Source of the DNA: Chiridota heheva
Taxonomy: Eukaryota > Echinodermata > Holothuroidea > Apodida > Chiridotidae
Assembly: GCA_020152595.1 (NCBI GenBank)
Contig: JAIGNY010004440.1
Span: 182,001 to 246,000, forward strand
Direction of reading: 5' to 3'
Length of the DNA stretch: 64,000 bases
Shown: positions 37,001 through 52,000 of the stretch, piece after piece
Numbering within the stretch: the stretch's first letter is position 1
Layout: each line of letters opens with the position of its first letter
The notes under the pieces: model-generated
The model's input: only the letters and a program-made list of their open reading frames with translations
What the model was told of the DNA's origin: nothing
Databases searched by the model: none
Position numbers and translations under genes: made by a program

Positions 37001-40000
37001 ACGGGCAAATTTACGATGATTTGGGGTGGTAAATAGCTCAAATCAATTATCAAGCTAAGAAACTTTAAAACAATTTTCTAGCATGTAAGCGAATAAAAAT
37101 CACACATTAAGTCAATGGGAGTTTAGTCACCGACACATTCGTAGATGAATAAAGATTAAGGAAAGTGCATACAGATGGAGTATCTATACTGTACAGTTAC
37201 ATTATATTACAACTTAAAGAGCAGTGGATCAACCATCAATTAAATCGTACAGCAAGTCAGTTAAATTTTGTCACATCCACCAATGAAACGCATACTTTGA
37301 CTTTGCGCACAATGAAAGTTAGCAATGTTTAAAGACATAAAACCTGTGCGCATATCCGCGATTTTTATACACAATTGTATTGCAGGAATGGTCCGCAATA
37401 TGTTTTGGCTACTTGCGGGAATTTAAATCATTGTGCGCAAATCCCCCGATCGCGCGTCCAGCGCCAATCCGTCCTGTCAGTAGACAAAATTCTTGGTTTA
37501 ATAACATTTAATAAGAACAATCTGAAAAGATTTTGGGACATTATCAGGTCACAAACTTTAAACATAACTTCAGGAGTTACATGACACAGATCAACAATCA
37601 TTTGAAAAAGGCTAAATAGATGCTCCCATGCTTTCTCTGGGAATGAAAAACCCATTCCTGCAGCAATATGACTTTAATATCAAAAATATTCATTGTCAGT
37701 TTTCCAAACACAACAAAGATTCAATTCTGCCATATTCCGGCATCTACGTACAGTAGATGTTATCGGCAATGTTTAAACTAAAAATTATGTTTTGTCCCTA
37801 TAGAAAAATATACTGTTTCATATTGAAAGAGAATTTGTGGCTTATAAACAATTAAGTACAGTATGGTGTGTATTTTTAGTTGAGTACTGGTTTTAGTTGT
37901 TCTTAAACTTTACCACCTGCAAATGCCACTTCACCATCATTTACCATATCAAATGAAAATAAAACCCCAAAAAATATTTTTTTAATCCCTTTAAAAAAGT
38001 ATTTATCCTCAATTACACTTTATGGTTTCACTAAATGAACACCTTCCATAAAAGGTCAACAAATCTTAAGTTTATTATAAGCAATTTAACTTTAATCTAT
38101 AACCTTGTAAAATATGTTTAACGACAGGCAGAATCAGTTATAGTGAACATGGCCAACTGTTTCGTTGTGATTCAATGGTAGAACCATAGAAGATTTGTTC
38201 AGATTGCTTCAATTCTTTATGCTCTGAGGCACACTGTGCATTAGCATATGATTGGTTACAGATTTGGAGAGTGAGACTGCATTAGCATATGATTGGTTAC
38301 AGATTTGGAGAGTCAGACTGTGCATTACCATATGATTGGTTACAGATTTGGAGTCAGACTGTGCATTACCATATGATTGGTTACAGATTTGGAGAGTGAG
38401 ACTGCATTAGCATATGATTGGTTACAGATTTGGAGAGTCAGACTGTGCATTACCAAATGATTGGTTACATATTTGGAGAGTCAGACTGTGCATTACCATA
38501 TGATTGGTTACAGGTTTGAAAAGTCAGACTGTGCATTACCATATGATTGGTTACAGATTTGGAGGGTCAGACTGTGCATTACCATATGGTTGGGTACAGA
38601 TTTGACTGCATTACCATATGATTGGTTACAGATTTGGAGAGTCAGACTGTGCATTACCATATGATTGGTTAGATTTGGAGAGTCAGACTGTGCATTACCA
38701 TATGATTGGTTAGATTTGGAAAGTCAGACTGTGCATTACCATATGATTGGTTGGTTTGAAAAGTCAGACTGTGCATTACCATATGATTGGTTACAGGTTT
38801 GAAAAGTCAGACTGTGCATTACCATATGATGGTTGGGTACAGATTTACAGATTTGGATTTGGAGTCAGACTGTGCATTACCATATGGTTGGTACAGATTT
38901 GGAGAGTCAGACTGTGCATTACCATATGATTGGTTACAGATTTGGAGGGTCAGACTGTGCATTACCCAGATTTGGAGGGTCAGACTGTGCATTACCATAT
39001 GATTGGTTACAGATTTGGAGAGTCAGACTGTGCATTACCATATGATTGGTTACAGGTTTGAAAAGTCAGACTGTGCATTACCATATGATTGGTTACAGAT
39101 TTGGAGGGTCAGACTGATTGCATTACCATATGATTGGTTACAGATTTGGAGAGCATTACCATATGATTCAGACTGCATTACCATATGATTGGTTTGGAGA
39201 GTCAGACTGTGCATTTATGATTGGTTACAGATTTGAGAGACTGTGTCAGTTACAGATTTGTGCATTACCATATGATTGGTTACAGATTTGAGAGTCAGAC
39301 TGTGCATTACCATATGATTGGTTACAGATTTGGAGAGTCAGACTGTGCATTACCATATGATTGGCTACAGATTTGGAGAGTGGGACTGCATTACCATATG
39401 ATTGGTTACAGGTTTGGAGAGTCAGACTGTGCATTACCATGATTGGTTACAGATTTGGAGTCAGACTGTGCATTACCATATGATTGGTTACAGATTTGGA
39501 GAGTGAGACTGCATTAGCATATGATTGGTTACAGATTTGGAGAGTCAGACTGTGCATTACCAAATGATTGGTTACAGATTTGGAGAGTCAGACTGTGCAT
39601 TACCATATGATTGGTTAGATTTGGAAAGTCAGACTGTGCATTACCATATGATTGGTTACAGGTTTGAAAAGTCAGACTGTGCATTACCATATGATTGGTT
39701 ACAGGTTTGAAAAGTCAGACTGTGCATTACCATATGATTGGTTACAGATTTGGAGGGTCAGACTGTGCATTACCATATGGTTGGGTACAGATTTGGAGAG
39801 TCAGACTGCATTACCATATGATTGGTTACAGATTTGGAGAGTCAGACTGTGCATTACCATATGATTGTTACAGATTTGGAAAGTCAGACTGTGCATTACC
39901 ATATGATTTTACAGATTTGAAAAGTCAGACTGTGCATTACCATATGATTGGTTACAGATTTGAAGAGTAAGACTGTGCATTACCATATGATTGGTTACAT

Positions 40001-43000
40001 ATTTGGAGTCAGACTGTGCATTACCATATGGTTGGGTACAGATTTGGAGAGTCAGACTGTGCATTACCATATGATTGGTTACAGATTTGGAGAGTCAGAC
40101 TGTGCATTACCATATGATTGGTTACAGATTTGGAGAGTCAGACTGTGCATTACCATATGATTGGTTACAGATTTGGAGAGTCAGACTGTGCATTACCATA
40201 TGATTGGTTACAGATTTGGAGAGTCAGACTGTGCATTACCATATGGTTGGCTACAGATTTGGAGTCAGACTGTGCATTACCATGATTGGTTACAGATTTG
40301 GAGAGTCAGACTGTGCATTACCATATGATTGGTTATATATTTGGAGGGTCAGACTGTGCATTACCATATGATTGGTTACAGATTTGGAGAGTGGGACTGC
40401 ATTACCATATGATTGGTTACAGGTTTGGAGAGTCAGACTGTGCATTACCATGATTGGTTACAGATTTGGAGAGTCAGACTGTGCATTACCATATGATTGG
40501 TTATATATTTGGAGGGTCAGACTGTGCATTACCATATGATTGGTTACAGATTTGGAGAGTGGGACTGCATTACCATATGATTGGTTACAGATTTGGAGGG
40601 TCAGACTGTGCATTACCATATGGTTGGTTACAGATTTGGAGAGTCAGACTGTGCATTACCATATGATTGGTTACAGATTTGGAGAGTCAGACTGTGCATT
40701 ACCATATGATTGGTTACAGATTTGGAGAGTCAGACTGTGCATTACCATATGATTGGTTACAGATTTGGAGATTTGCATTACCATATGAGAGTACAGATTT
40801 GGAGAGTCAGACTGTGCATTACCATATGATTGGTTACAGATTTGGAGAGTCAGACTGTGCATTACCATATGATTGGGTACAGATTTGGAGAGTCAGACTG
40901 TGCATTACCATATGGTTGGGTACAGATTTGGAGAGTCAGACTGTGCATTACCATGATTGGTTACAGATTTGGAGAGTCAGACTGTGCATTACCATATGAT
41001 TGGTTACAGATTTGGAGAGTCAGACTGTGCATTACCATATGATTGGTTACAGATTTTGAGAGAGTCAGACTACAGATTGCATTACCATTATGATTTTACA
41101 GATTTGGAGAGTCAGACTGTGCATTACCATGATTGGTTACAGATTTGGAGAGTCAGACTGTGCATTACCATATGATTGGTTACAGATTTGGAGAGTCAGA
41201 CTGTGCATTACCATATGATTGGTTACAGATTTGGAGAGTCAGACTGTGCATTACCATATGATTGGTTACAGATTTGGAGAGTCAGACTGTGCATTACCAT
41301 ATGATTGGTTACAGATTTGGAGAGTCAGACTGTGCATTACCATATGGTTGGGTACAGATTTGGAGAGTCAGACTGTGCATTACCATGATTGGTTACAGAT
41401 TTGGAGAGTCAGACTGTGCATTACCATATGATTGGTTACAGATTTGGAGAGTCAGACTGTGCATTACCATATGGTTGGGTACAGATTTGGAGAGTCAGAC
41501 TGTGCATTACCATGATTGGTTACAGATTTGGATTTAGACTGTGCATTACCATATGATTGGTTACAGATTTGGAGAGTCAGACTGTGCATTACCATATGAT
41601 TGGTTATATATTTGGAGGGTCAGACTGTGCATTACCATATGATTGGTTACAGATTTGGAGAGTCAGACTGTGCATTACCATGATTGGTTACAGATTTGGA
41701 GAGTGGGACTGCATTACCATATGATTGGTTACAGGTTTGGAGAGTCAGACTGTGCATTACCATATGATTGGTTATAGATTTGGAGAGTCAGACTGCATTA
41801 CCATATGATTGGTTACAGATTTGGAGAGTCAGACTGTGCATTACCATATGATTGGTTATATATTTGGAGGGTCAGACTGTGCATTACCATATGATTGGTT
41901 ACAGATTTGGAGAGTCAGACTGTGCATTACCATGATTGGTTACAGATTTGAAGAGTAAGACTGTGCATTACCATATGATTGGTTAGATATTTGGAGGGTC
42001 AGACTGTGCATTACCATATGATTGGTTACAGATTTGGAGAGTCAGACTGTGCATTACCATGATTGGTTACAGATTTGGAGAGTGGGACTGCATTACCATA
42101 TGATTGGTTACAGATTTGGAGAGTCAGACTGTGCATTACCATATGATTGGTTACAGGTTTGGAGGGTCAGACTGTGCATTACCATATGATTGGTTACAGA
42201 TTTGGAGAGTCAGACTGTGCATTACCATATGATTGGTTACATATTTGGAGTCAGACTGTGCATTACCATATGGTTGGCTACAGATTTGGAGGGTCAGACT
42301 GTGCATTACCATATGGTTGGTTACAGATTTGGAGAGTCAGACTGTGCATTACCATATGGTTGGCTACAGATTTGGAGTCAGACTGTGCATTACCATATGG
42401 TTGGCTACAGATTTGGAGGGTCAGACTGTGCATTACCATATGATTGGCTACAGATTTGGAGAGTGAGACTGCATTAGCATATGATTGGTTACAGATTTGG
42501 AGAGTCAGACTGTGCATTACCATATGATTGGTTACATATTTGGAGTCAGACTGTGCATTACCATATGGTTGGCTACAGATTTGGAGGGTCAGACTGTGCA
42601 TTACCATATGGTTGGTTACAGATTTGGAGAGTCAGACTGTGCATTACCATATGATTGGCTACAGATTTGGAGAGTGGGACTGCATTACCATATGATTGGT
42701 TACAGGTTTGGAGAGTCAGACTGTGCATTACCATATGATTGGTTATAGATTTGGAGAGTCAGACTGCATTACCATGATTGGTTACAGATTTGGAGAGTCA
42801 GACAGTGCATTACCATATGGTTGGTTACAGATTTGGAGAGTCAGACTGTGCATTACCATATGATTGGTTACAGATTTGGAGGGTCAGACTGTGCATTACC
42901 ATATGGTTGGTTACAGATTTGGAGAGTCAGACTGTGCATTACCATATGATTGGCTACAGATTTGGAGAGTGGGACTGCATTACCATATGATTGGTTACAG

Positions 43001-46000
43001 GTTTGGAGAGTCAGACTGTGCATTACCATATGATTGGTTATAGATTTGGAGAGTCAGACTGCATTACCATGATTGGTTACAGATTTGGAGAGTCAGACAG
43101 TGCATTACCATATGATTGGTTACAGACTTAAAGTCAGACTGTGCATTATCATATGATTGGTTACAGATTTGGAGTCAGAATGTGCATTACCATATGATTG
43201 GTTACAGATTAGGAGAGTGAGGATGAGCAGGCAATCAGATCCACCAATAAAATTCCCAGAAAACGTGTGTGAACACAAATCAGTAACCTTAAAATTACTT
43301 AATACATAATTTCCTGCTTGCTTGTGCATCGTGATCACATCCCCTGCAGTGGGTCTGGTCTGCTTGTGCATCATGATCATCCCCTGCAGTGGGTCTGGTC
43401 TCGCGCTCAAATGAGAACACATGACATTCCTACAATCATCGATTAAGGTTATCATCGGGGAATCGTTATCTGGAGACAAGTGAGAACATGTTCGATGTCT
43501 CCATTTTTTCTTATCACTCGCAAGAGATTTAAAGAGTGTTTCTCAAGGACACAGTACTGATAAAATCCAACATATCGCGTTAATGATTTCCACAAGCACC
43601 AACCACAGTCCACTGCGTTCAACTTCAGCTTCCTTGGATGCTCGGCAAAGTATGCAATCAATCAGATCTGAGAATCATGACAACACCACGCAGCTTAAAC
43701 TGTTCAAATAAGATAAGCAATTAATTACATGGGCTTAAGGATGAAGCAATACGAATATTAAAACATCAATATGTGAAGTTATGTGGATATTGTAGATGCA
43801 ACAAAAGTACAAAGTGACCATACAAAAAAGCTATGTTATGGCCATAATGTAGCACGTGTGCTTGGTTTTGCAGCATTTTCTAGGCACCTACAATAGTTAA
43901 AAATGTTTTAAAATAGTTTTAAAATGTTAAAAATACATTATTAGGTTTTCAACTTAAAAATTGGTTTTAAAAAATTTAGTATCTTTTAAGTACAGGTCCA
44001 TTTATTTTAATGACACATAACAATGGCTGAGATCAACATTTATTGCTAACACACCAAAGCTACACTAATTTCTCACATCCGAGCAACACTGCAAAAAATA
44101 TTCTTTGCCTTTCTATTCAGTTCATATGAATCACTCCAAGGCCTTAATTCATATTAATTTGTGCACTTCAATAACAGGTAAGGTCACGAACGAAGTCAAC
44201 AAATGACAGAGCTAGTTGTTCATGGAAGGTTTACCGATCGAGTCACATTTACAGTACTTTTTCGGAATACACTACGTTACGATACCATCCATTTGGAGAA
44301 GTGATCTACATATGTCAGATTGCTTTTTATTTTTAAATTTAAGGGCAATCTTTTCAAAATAGAGATTTTAAGTGAAAGAAATGTCCTGTACAATCCTTCT
44401 TATTAAACTATGGCAGACAAATAGGTATGTGGCATCCCCTTATATAATACTTGTTTTTTTTGTTTGAACTGCTCTCCCCTGGAACCACCCTCCCATTGCA
44501 CAGCTTGTTCAGATTATCAAGTGCGTTGCCAATCTAACCCCACCCCACAGCGTACATAACGCATGTCATACACAGAGCAAATCTAATACTTTGCTTGAAA
44601 CAACTTCCAAGTGCATTCATAGGAATTTCTAATGAAATGATTGAAATATATATACAAAATGACAAAAAATACAAAATGACAAAAAATACAGAATGACAAA
44701 AAATATAGTGAATGCTATAAAATACTAATGCATACTTTGCATACTTTGTTGCACAAATATTGTAAATCAATGCCTTACATTGATTTTCCTTTTCAAATCA
44801 AATACATGCATATGTAATGCTGTGGCAATAGAGCACACACAGCAGCAGTGTACTGTATGTATGTTGTATTTGAAGCTCATGAATATAAAATTCCTCGAGT
44901 GAAAAAACACTTGATAACAATCTTGGTCAAAATATGTACAGTAGTACTCTTAAAAGGTGCCCGAATCAATTGCTTGAAGAAAAAAAGTACTCTGCATAAA
45001 TACAGCAATAACAGATTCTTGATCGTTCAGAATTTCTTTTCAAATACAGTAACTCACATGTTTCTCCTCTTAGGTGGCCTCAGCTTAACTGCCTTGATGT
45101 AAACATTACTGATATATAACACTTGAAGGTATATAGACAGGTAGCAACCTTTTGGCATAAATTGATACAAATCCCTTCATAAACACTCACCACAAACATT
45201 TTCCTACAAAATCGATCCCAGAATGAAAAATCTGGCTTATTTTTAGGTCTCCAAATGTTTGTTTGTTTGATGAGGGCTTAATGACACCACGACAGCGAGG
45301 GTCAATTTGTGCCTGAGAGGTTAGACATTCCAGAGATAGGAAGAAAAGAAAATACATGTAGGAGTTTGAGAGAAGTACGGGGGATGATAGCCAGGAAGCT
45401 GGGATTGAGAGAGGAAGTGCAGAGGTGCGAAAAAGGGGTGAATGTAGGTAGAGGGGGGTGGGAGAGGAGCCAGGCGCACTATCAAGGACAGTAAAACCAA
45501 CACTACTAACAACTTCATCCCTTCTCTCACCACCAATACCTCCACTAAGAAGATTTGGAGTATGGTGAATAGCTTCCACAGCAGGATGGGCAAGTCTCCC
45601 ATCTCTCCTGAAATGGTAATCTTCTCAGCAAGAAAAAGAAAAAGGCCACAGCTACCCTACTCCCCATCCTTAACAACATTTGGTCCTCACACTCCTTTTT
45701 GAAAGACAGCTATTATCACCCCCGTCCCCAAACAGGGGAAGCCCTCCAACTACTGCCCCATCGCCCTCGCCTGCTGTCTCTGAAAAATTATGTAAAGGAT
45801 CATTAACCAGAGACTAAACTGGTTCCTTGAGACCAAGCGGCTTCCGGAAACGTCACAATACCCTGGACCAGTTATTCATGCTCAACACCACTATCCTGGA
45901 GCCCTTTGCAAAACAAGTACACCTCATTGCCATCTTTTTCGACCTCGAGAAAGCTTTCGACACTAATAAGAAGCTTCACACCATCGGCCTCAAGAGGCCA

Positions 46001-49000
46001 CATCTCCATCTTTGTTCAAAACCTCCTCTCACCCAGGCAGTGTCAAGTTCGTATTGGCAAATTCCTCAACGAGATCTTCATTGGTCAAGTAAGCAAGGTC
46101 TCTGGTTCTAATAACCCCTTTGCTGGAGTTCAGGGAATGGTGGAGAGTGACTCCATACCAGTATTAGCTATGGTTTTGATAGTAAGGAGGGTGGTGGCTT
46201 GGGTGTCCCTGGTGCAGTGCACCAGAAGATTGATGGATCTGAGGGTACCGACACAGCTGTGGAGCGCCTTGTGTATGAGGAAAGGGGAAACTCTTTTGAA
46301 ACTGTCCGGTTTGTTGGTGGCCTGAATGATTAAAAATATCGAGACTGGGGTTGAGGAATGGTTAATGGAGGTAGCAGGTGGGTCACGAGGAGAGAGAGTC
46401 AAGGCAGAAGCGTTTGGTCATGTTGGAAAAAAATACCAAGGGCAGGGAGACCTAAGGCAACTAGAAACAAAGTCACAGAACTACTATACGAGAACCACTG
46501 TACAAGTACCAAAAAGGGCGTGAAGGCCTGTTCACAACGGGAGGGAAAAAATAAAAGGAACGATCTTACTAAAAGCAGTCACCCATCCTCAAAGAAAAAT
46601 CCCGGAAACTGAAAAGGTGCAAAAGTTTAGGTAGAAAAGTGTGTGGTAGAGTGTAATCAGAATGCAACGTTTGAGAGAACAGAAAGGAAGTCACATTGCT
46701 CTCAACACTGCTGTGTTACACTTTTATGCTCATTACATATTTTTTTTTTGTGCGTAAGTATAGGACAGTACAACACTAACATTATGTGAAAGTTACAGTG
46801 TAACATACAGTAACACTTGGTCTAACGAAACAAGTGGAGTTTGCCAATCATGAAAAAATAATGGATCGGAACCTGAGTCTATATTTCCTCTTACCCACAA
46901 GAAAAAATCCACAAAATAATTAGCATATCGCTTATTAAGCGAACCTCTTAAGTTTGATTCAATGAAACTGATGTTTTGGAGTAGCCTAGGTCAATATGAC
47001 ACAGTAACACAGAGAAAGTTATGCATTGTAGGCCTCGCTGTGTCCTTATTCTTATTGTCACACACCTTTTTTACTAGTGGAAGGAAGTCCAACCATTTCT
47101 TGTGGCTTAATTTTCACTTTTTCACGAATATCTCATAAACGAGTGGAAATTTCTTAAAGATGTACAGTATGTTGATGAAATGTTCAGATTATTAAAAGGA
47201 ACATATTATGGCAAAATCACTACCTGTCCATATACCTTTAAAATGCAGTCAGAAATATCCAATTAAATACAAGATCTCAGAGAAGTATAAGAAAGTTCTA
47301 TAACCATGCATGCTAAAATCATGTGGAACCGTTTTTAAACTGACAATAATGCAAAAATTAATATTTCCTATTTCAGATAATACACAATATGTCAAAAAAC
47401 TTGAGGTACAGTAAGTTTTGCTCAAAAACTTATCCATTACAGAAAATCATTAGCATGTTAATGTGTCCTGATCTGCTGTGAAATCCACTGCTTCAGGTGT
47501 TTACTGTGAAATCATTCTCCATTTTATTAAGAAATGATTTACGCAAAAACGATTAAAAATGTTATTGTTCAAATAAATGAACCTTCAATTAAACAGTTAG
47601 TCTAATCCTCCCAAAAGTTTAAACGTTCGCGATTCACACTTGCCATTAAAAGTCAATAACATTCAAACACACACACAACTTTTATTCAATGAAATTACAA
47701 TCCAAACTTTACATACGATCAACAAAGGATCTAATCCCTTTTAAGGCAGGAGTTAAAATTCGCAATAATTAGCTATGAATAGGGCTATATTTGACTTTGA
47801 TTCACCAAATTGATTGGCTACTTGATGTAAAGGCTTACGCCCGATTAACAACATGTTAGGCATAAATCCGCATTAGGTTATCACCTGTTTTACACACTGT
47901 AAAACTGACCAAGAAATTCACGGACAAAAAAGCTTTGTTTGTTATTTTCAACACAAATAAATGCAAAGATTACATGAAGAGTCCAATAAATTGTGCAAAA
48001 CAAGAAAAAAAGATTTAAGAAATAAACGTACAAAAATGTTTCAAAGTTGCTGCACACATGACAGCCGTTTTCCAGAGGGTTGTTTTAAATACAGTAGTTG
48101 GGTATTCTCTGAGTTTGGAATATCTTTTCTACAGTATGCTACAGAAACAGATGACTAACTTTTGAAACTTGGTCATGAGTGTTGAAAACAACTCAAAATG
48201 CTTGCAAGACATGGCTAATTTACTTGCTGATATTTCATTTCTGCATCTGTTTAAAGCGCATTCCAACCATGGATCATTATTTTCTAAGCCTCACGGGTAA
48301 TTTGAAGACTTATTATCAGGCCCCTACTCAAGTTTTGTGACATTTCTTGCTTACTTTTGGGCCCGCCATCACGATGTTTATACAGTGGTTATTGTAGGGA
48401 TAGAACCAGTTCCGCAAATACATTTTATCAAAAATATGTATTTTTAAACAACATATATATCTATTTAGGAAATATATTTTCAATACATATACATTTATTG
48501 AGAATATGTAAGGGACATATCTTTATTCAAGGAACATATTTTGTATTTAAGGGATACATATTTGCATCTAAAATACATACATTTTTTTAATATACATGTA
48601 CTTTTTTACTTAGCCCCATAGTGTTCATTCTCTGTTCTGTATCCATGTCAGGTATTTCACTTAAGGTTCACGTCATAAAGGCCTTATGGGTTGGTCGTAC
48701 GCGGAGGCTGACCCGTCGCCAACCCAACCAAACACCCTAAACGCGATGCACAACTTGTTATGTTTATTAACACAACACAGACAAGTTCAAATGCCATACA
48801 CTTCACTTACACTAACTTTACTGTACATATATGTACAGTACAGAGGCTTCAGTGATTAGATATGTCAATGAACTTTTCATCATGACAAAGATCTTGAAAA
48901 GAAGTTCCTTCATTGTGAATTTATTGATTTTTTGTTTTCAAAGCAAATACCAACAATGGACAGCATGGCCTTTGGTTTCATTTATAACTCTCTGTCAACA

Positions 49001-52000
49001 ATCTGGGGCCAAGTGGAAAGTTTTATCAGATAAGGAGTTACAGGATAATGTTATTGTTTGATATAATTTAGTCCCAGAAGATTTTATACCAAAGCAGTTT
49101 TTCTTAAGAGCAAATGAGGTTTATATGTATTGTAATCTAAAAATAACAAAAATTCAACGTTTTGGGAACAAATGCAATCAAAACGATGATAATTATGACT
49201 GTTTTCAGTCATAAAATGCATACTATATCTAACACCTTTAACACACTGATGCTAGCGCACTGTCGATGGAATGAATCCCAGGGTATCAAGTACACAAGGG
49301 ATGTATCACTTGTGTATGAATATCAAGTTTTAGGTACAGGTTGGGGCTGGTCTTATATTACACAATGTAGGTTACTTCTAGATCTTACAGTCAGGGTATG
49401 CTAATTACCATGTGGCGATACCGCGATGCGTACTGCGGTAGTAACATTGCTCATTAAACATGTAAGTCCGATTGAAATTGCCCATATGTAAATGGTAGAA
49501 GCAAGTATTCATTATCAAATGATTCTTATTCTATATAATATATCAAGATCGCCTTAAGATTATGATAACTTATAATGTTATCGTCACCCTGGGTCCCAAA
49601 GCCTATATGGAAGCGTATGAATATTTAGGACCATTTATAATATTGCAGTGCCTGGATTGGTTTCATTACGTGCTTGCATGACATGGGAAATTTCTGTTAC
49701 ATCGCAGGGAATGCTTTATATTTTCATTTAAAAGAGATGTTTGGTGTGAAGTCGATTAACAAGGGGAGGGGGAGGGTAATATCCAAAAGAGGTATAAAGG
49801 GGTTAGTAAATGTCAGTTTCAGGGAGGGGATATCCGTTTATAAATTTATTTAACACGGGAAAGCAAAGAGGGGGTGTAACTCCACTTTCTTTCTGTATCA
49901 CAGGGCAATGCTTAATATTTTCATTCAAAAGATGTTTGATGCATGTTTGGCATGAAGTCTATTAACAAGGGGAGAAGGGAGGGGGAGGGGGGGGACAATA
50001 TCCGAAAGATGTATAAAGCTTTGGGGTTGGGGTTTATAAATGTCAATTTTTTTTTTTTTGGGGATATCCCTTAATAAAGTTCCTCAACACAGGAATGCAA
50101 GAGGGGGAGGGGGAATAACTCCACTTTTTTTCTGTATCCCAGGGGAATGCATATTTTTATTTAAAGGAGTTGTTTGGTCAATTGACAGGAATGCAGGGCC
50201 GTGTAATTCCTGGGGACACTCACTTTTGTCCCCGTCCCTAAAAAGGGTTAGGCCCTACAGTAAATGTCAGTTTCGGGAAGGGGTTACCCTTGATAAATTT
50301 CCTCAACATGGAAATGCAAGGGGGGAGGGGGAGTGGTGTAGCTCCACTTTTTCTTCCGTATTGTTTATGATGAATTGTTTGTATCATAGTGTATTTTATG
50401 GTTTTTCCCACCCGATTTCGGTAAGAAAATGTGATTTTGTGACTTTGCTCCCGCATTGCCAATTACATTAAAATTCAGTTTGTACATGGTATTTGAATAT
50501 ACTTGTAGAGAAACCCATTGCCATAAGGCAGTATCTTGGACATTCAGGTAGGCCTACATGCGAAGATAAAATAAGAGGGACCAAATGAATATTTTAAGAA
50601 TAAAATTTCCCCCCCCCCCTTCCCTCACAACCCACCTACTGTATGGGTAAGGATATTTATGGTAAAAATGGGAGCTTTATTTCCCCACCCCTTTGTGTTT
50701 CTTTTCTTAGGCCTATAAATTAGATTAGGAACAAATGTTTTTTTTTTTTTATTGTTTTGTTTAATTATCTTTTTTATTATCATCATTATTGGAAAAAATT
50801 ATGTGAATATGAATTGATAAGTCTTGTTTTGTTGTCTTTTCTGGCTGTACTGAAATAAATTTTATGGAAAGAAAAAACACAACACAAACATAATTTACTT
50901 TTCTAAAACCTCTTGGTAGGAAAACACAAAGGCTTTTAAAAATTTATTAACATGCTCTGTGAAAAAAAAGGAGAAATTAAATTGATCTAGATAATGATTG
51001 GCATTAAAACAAACAGGACTATTTGGAGAGTGAAGAGGCACAAAACCAGCAATGATCACAATCTGTATGTTTATAATATTTTATGCGATCTATTAAAGCC
51101 TGTTAAACACTTTTAATGTACGCAGATTGAATTGCAAAAGTGTATATGCATATATGTGTAGCTACAATTACATGCCACTTCAGGAAGTTGAATTCAAAAC
51201 AAAATCGATATAATCACCAACGAACGAACGAGCCATGGGCAAACGCAATGAACTTTCACAGAGTTAATCCCCATTCCTATGGGGATTGAACAGAAAGCTC
51301 ACACACATTGTATAGTGCATTAAGTGTGTGCAAACTAAAAGAATGCATGGATGCTCGTTTCTTGTGTTGACATTGATTCAATAGGCAACTCTGTGCTATA
51401 TTTGGGTCGGACTCCGTCTGCGACTGGTCTACCGTCGGTCAGGTGACGGCTGCATAAAGCATTTTAGACGCGTCCCCTTATGAAGTTAAGATTATTAAAA
51501 CATTACATTTTGCTTTTACAATTTTTTCTGATAAGGGGCGGGGCAGGCCAAATAGGGGCAGGGATGTCGCCCCTCTGAAACAGCAAAGCTAGGGCACTGA
51601 ATTATTACCTTCTATACAGAATACAGTTTTTAACAAAAAGTGAGTTTACAGTACACATGTTGAATCTGGTACAATAAGTGTGGAATACAGTACCTTCCTT
51701 CACTAAATCTATCTTCTTAGAGGAGATTACGGCAATGGAAACTTAAAAGACAAGTACATGTACATGTTGTACAATTAATGTGAAATTCAAAAGTTCCAAA
51801 TGATCTGATATTCACATTTTCCAAATGATCTGATATTCATATTTTCCAAGTTTTCTGATCTTCACATATTCAGAATGATCTGATATTTAAAATTTCAAAT
51901 ATTCTCATAATACTGTACTGTTTATATCACTGTAAAAAATTACAGTGATATGGGGGTGATTTGAGATGGAATGACCAATTAATACAAAATGCAAATTGCT

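Noticed and set aside
38461..42990. Many overlapping open frames of 60-120 codons with [13 protein letters not shown] or [16 protein letters not shown] repeats
   Set aside because: They follow directly from the 43-bp DNA repeat in three frames and both strands, start and stop at variant units, and have no independent evidence for translation.
45187..45602. Minus-strand open frames of 93 and 130 codons overlapping the LINE
   Set aside because: They are antisense to reverse-transcriptase fragments and low-complexity purine DNA; no family was recognised.
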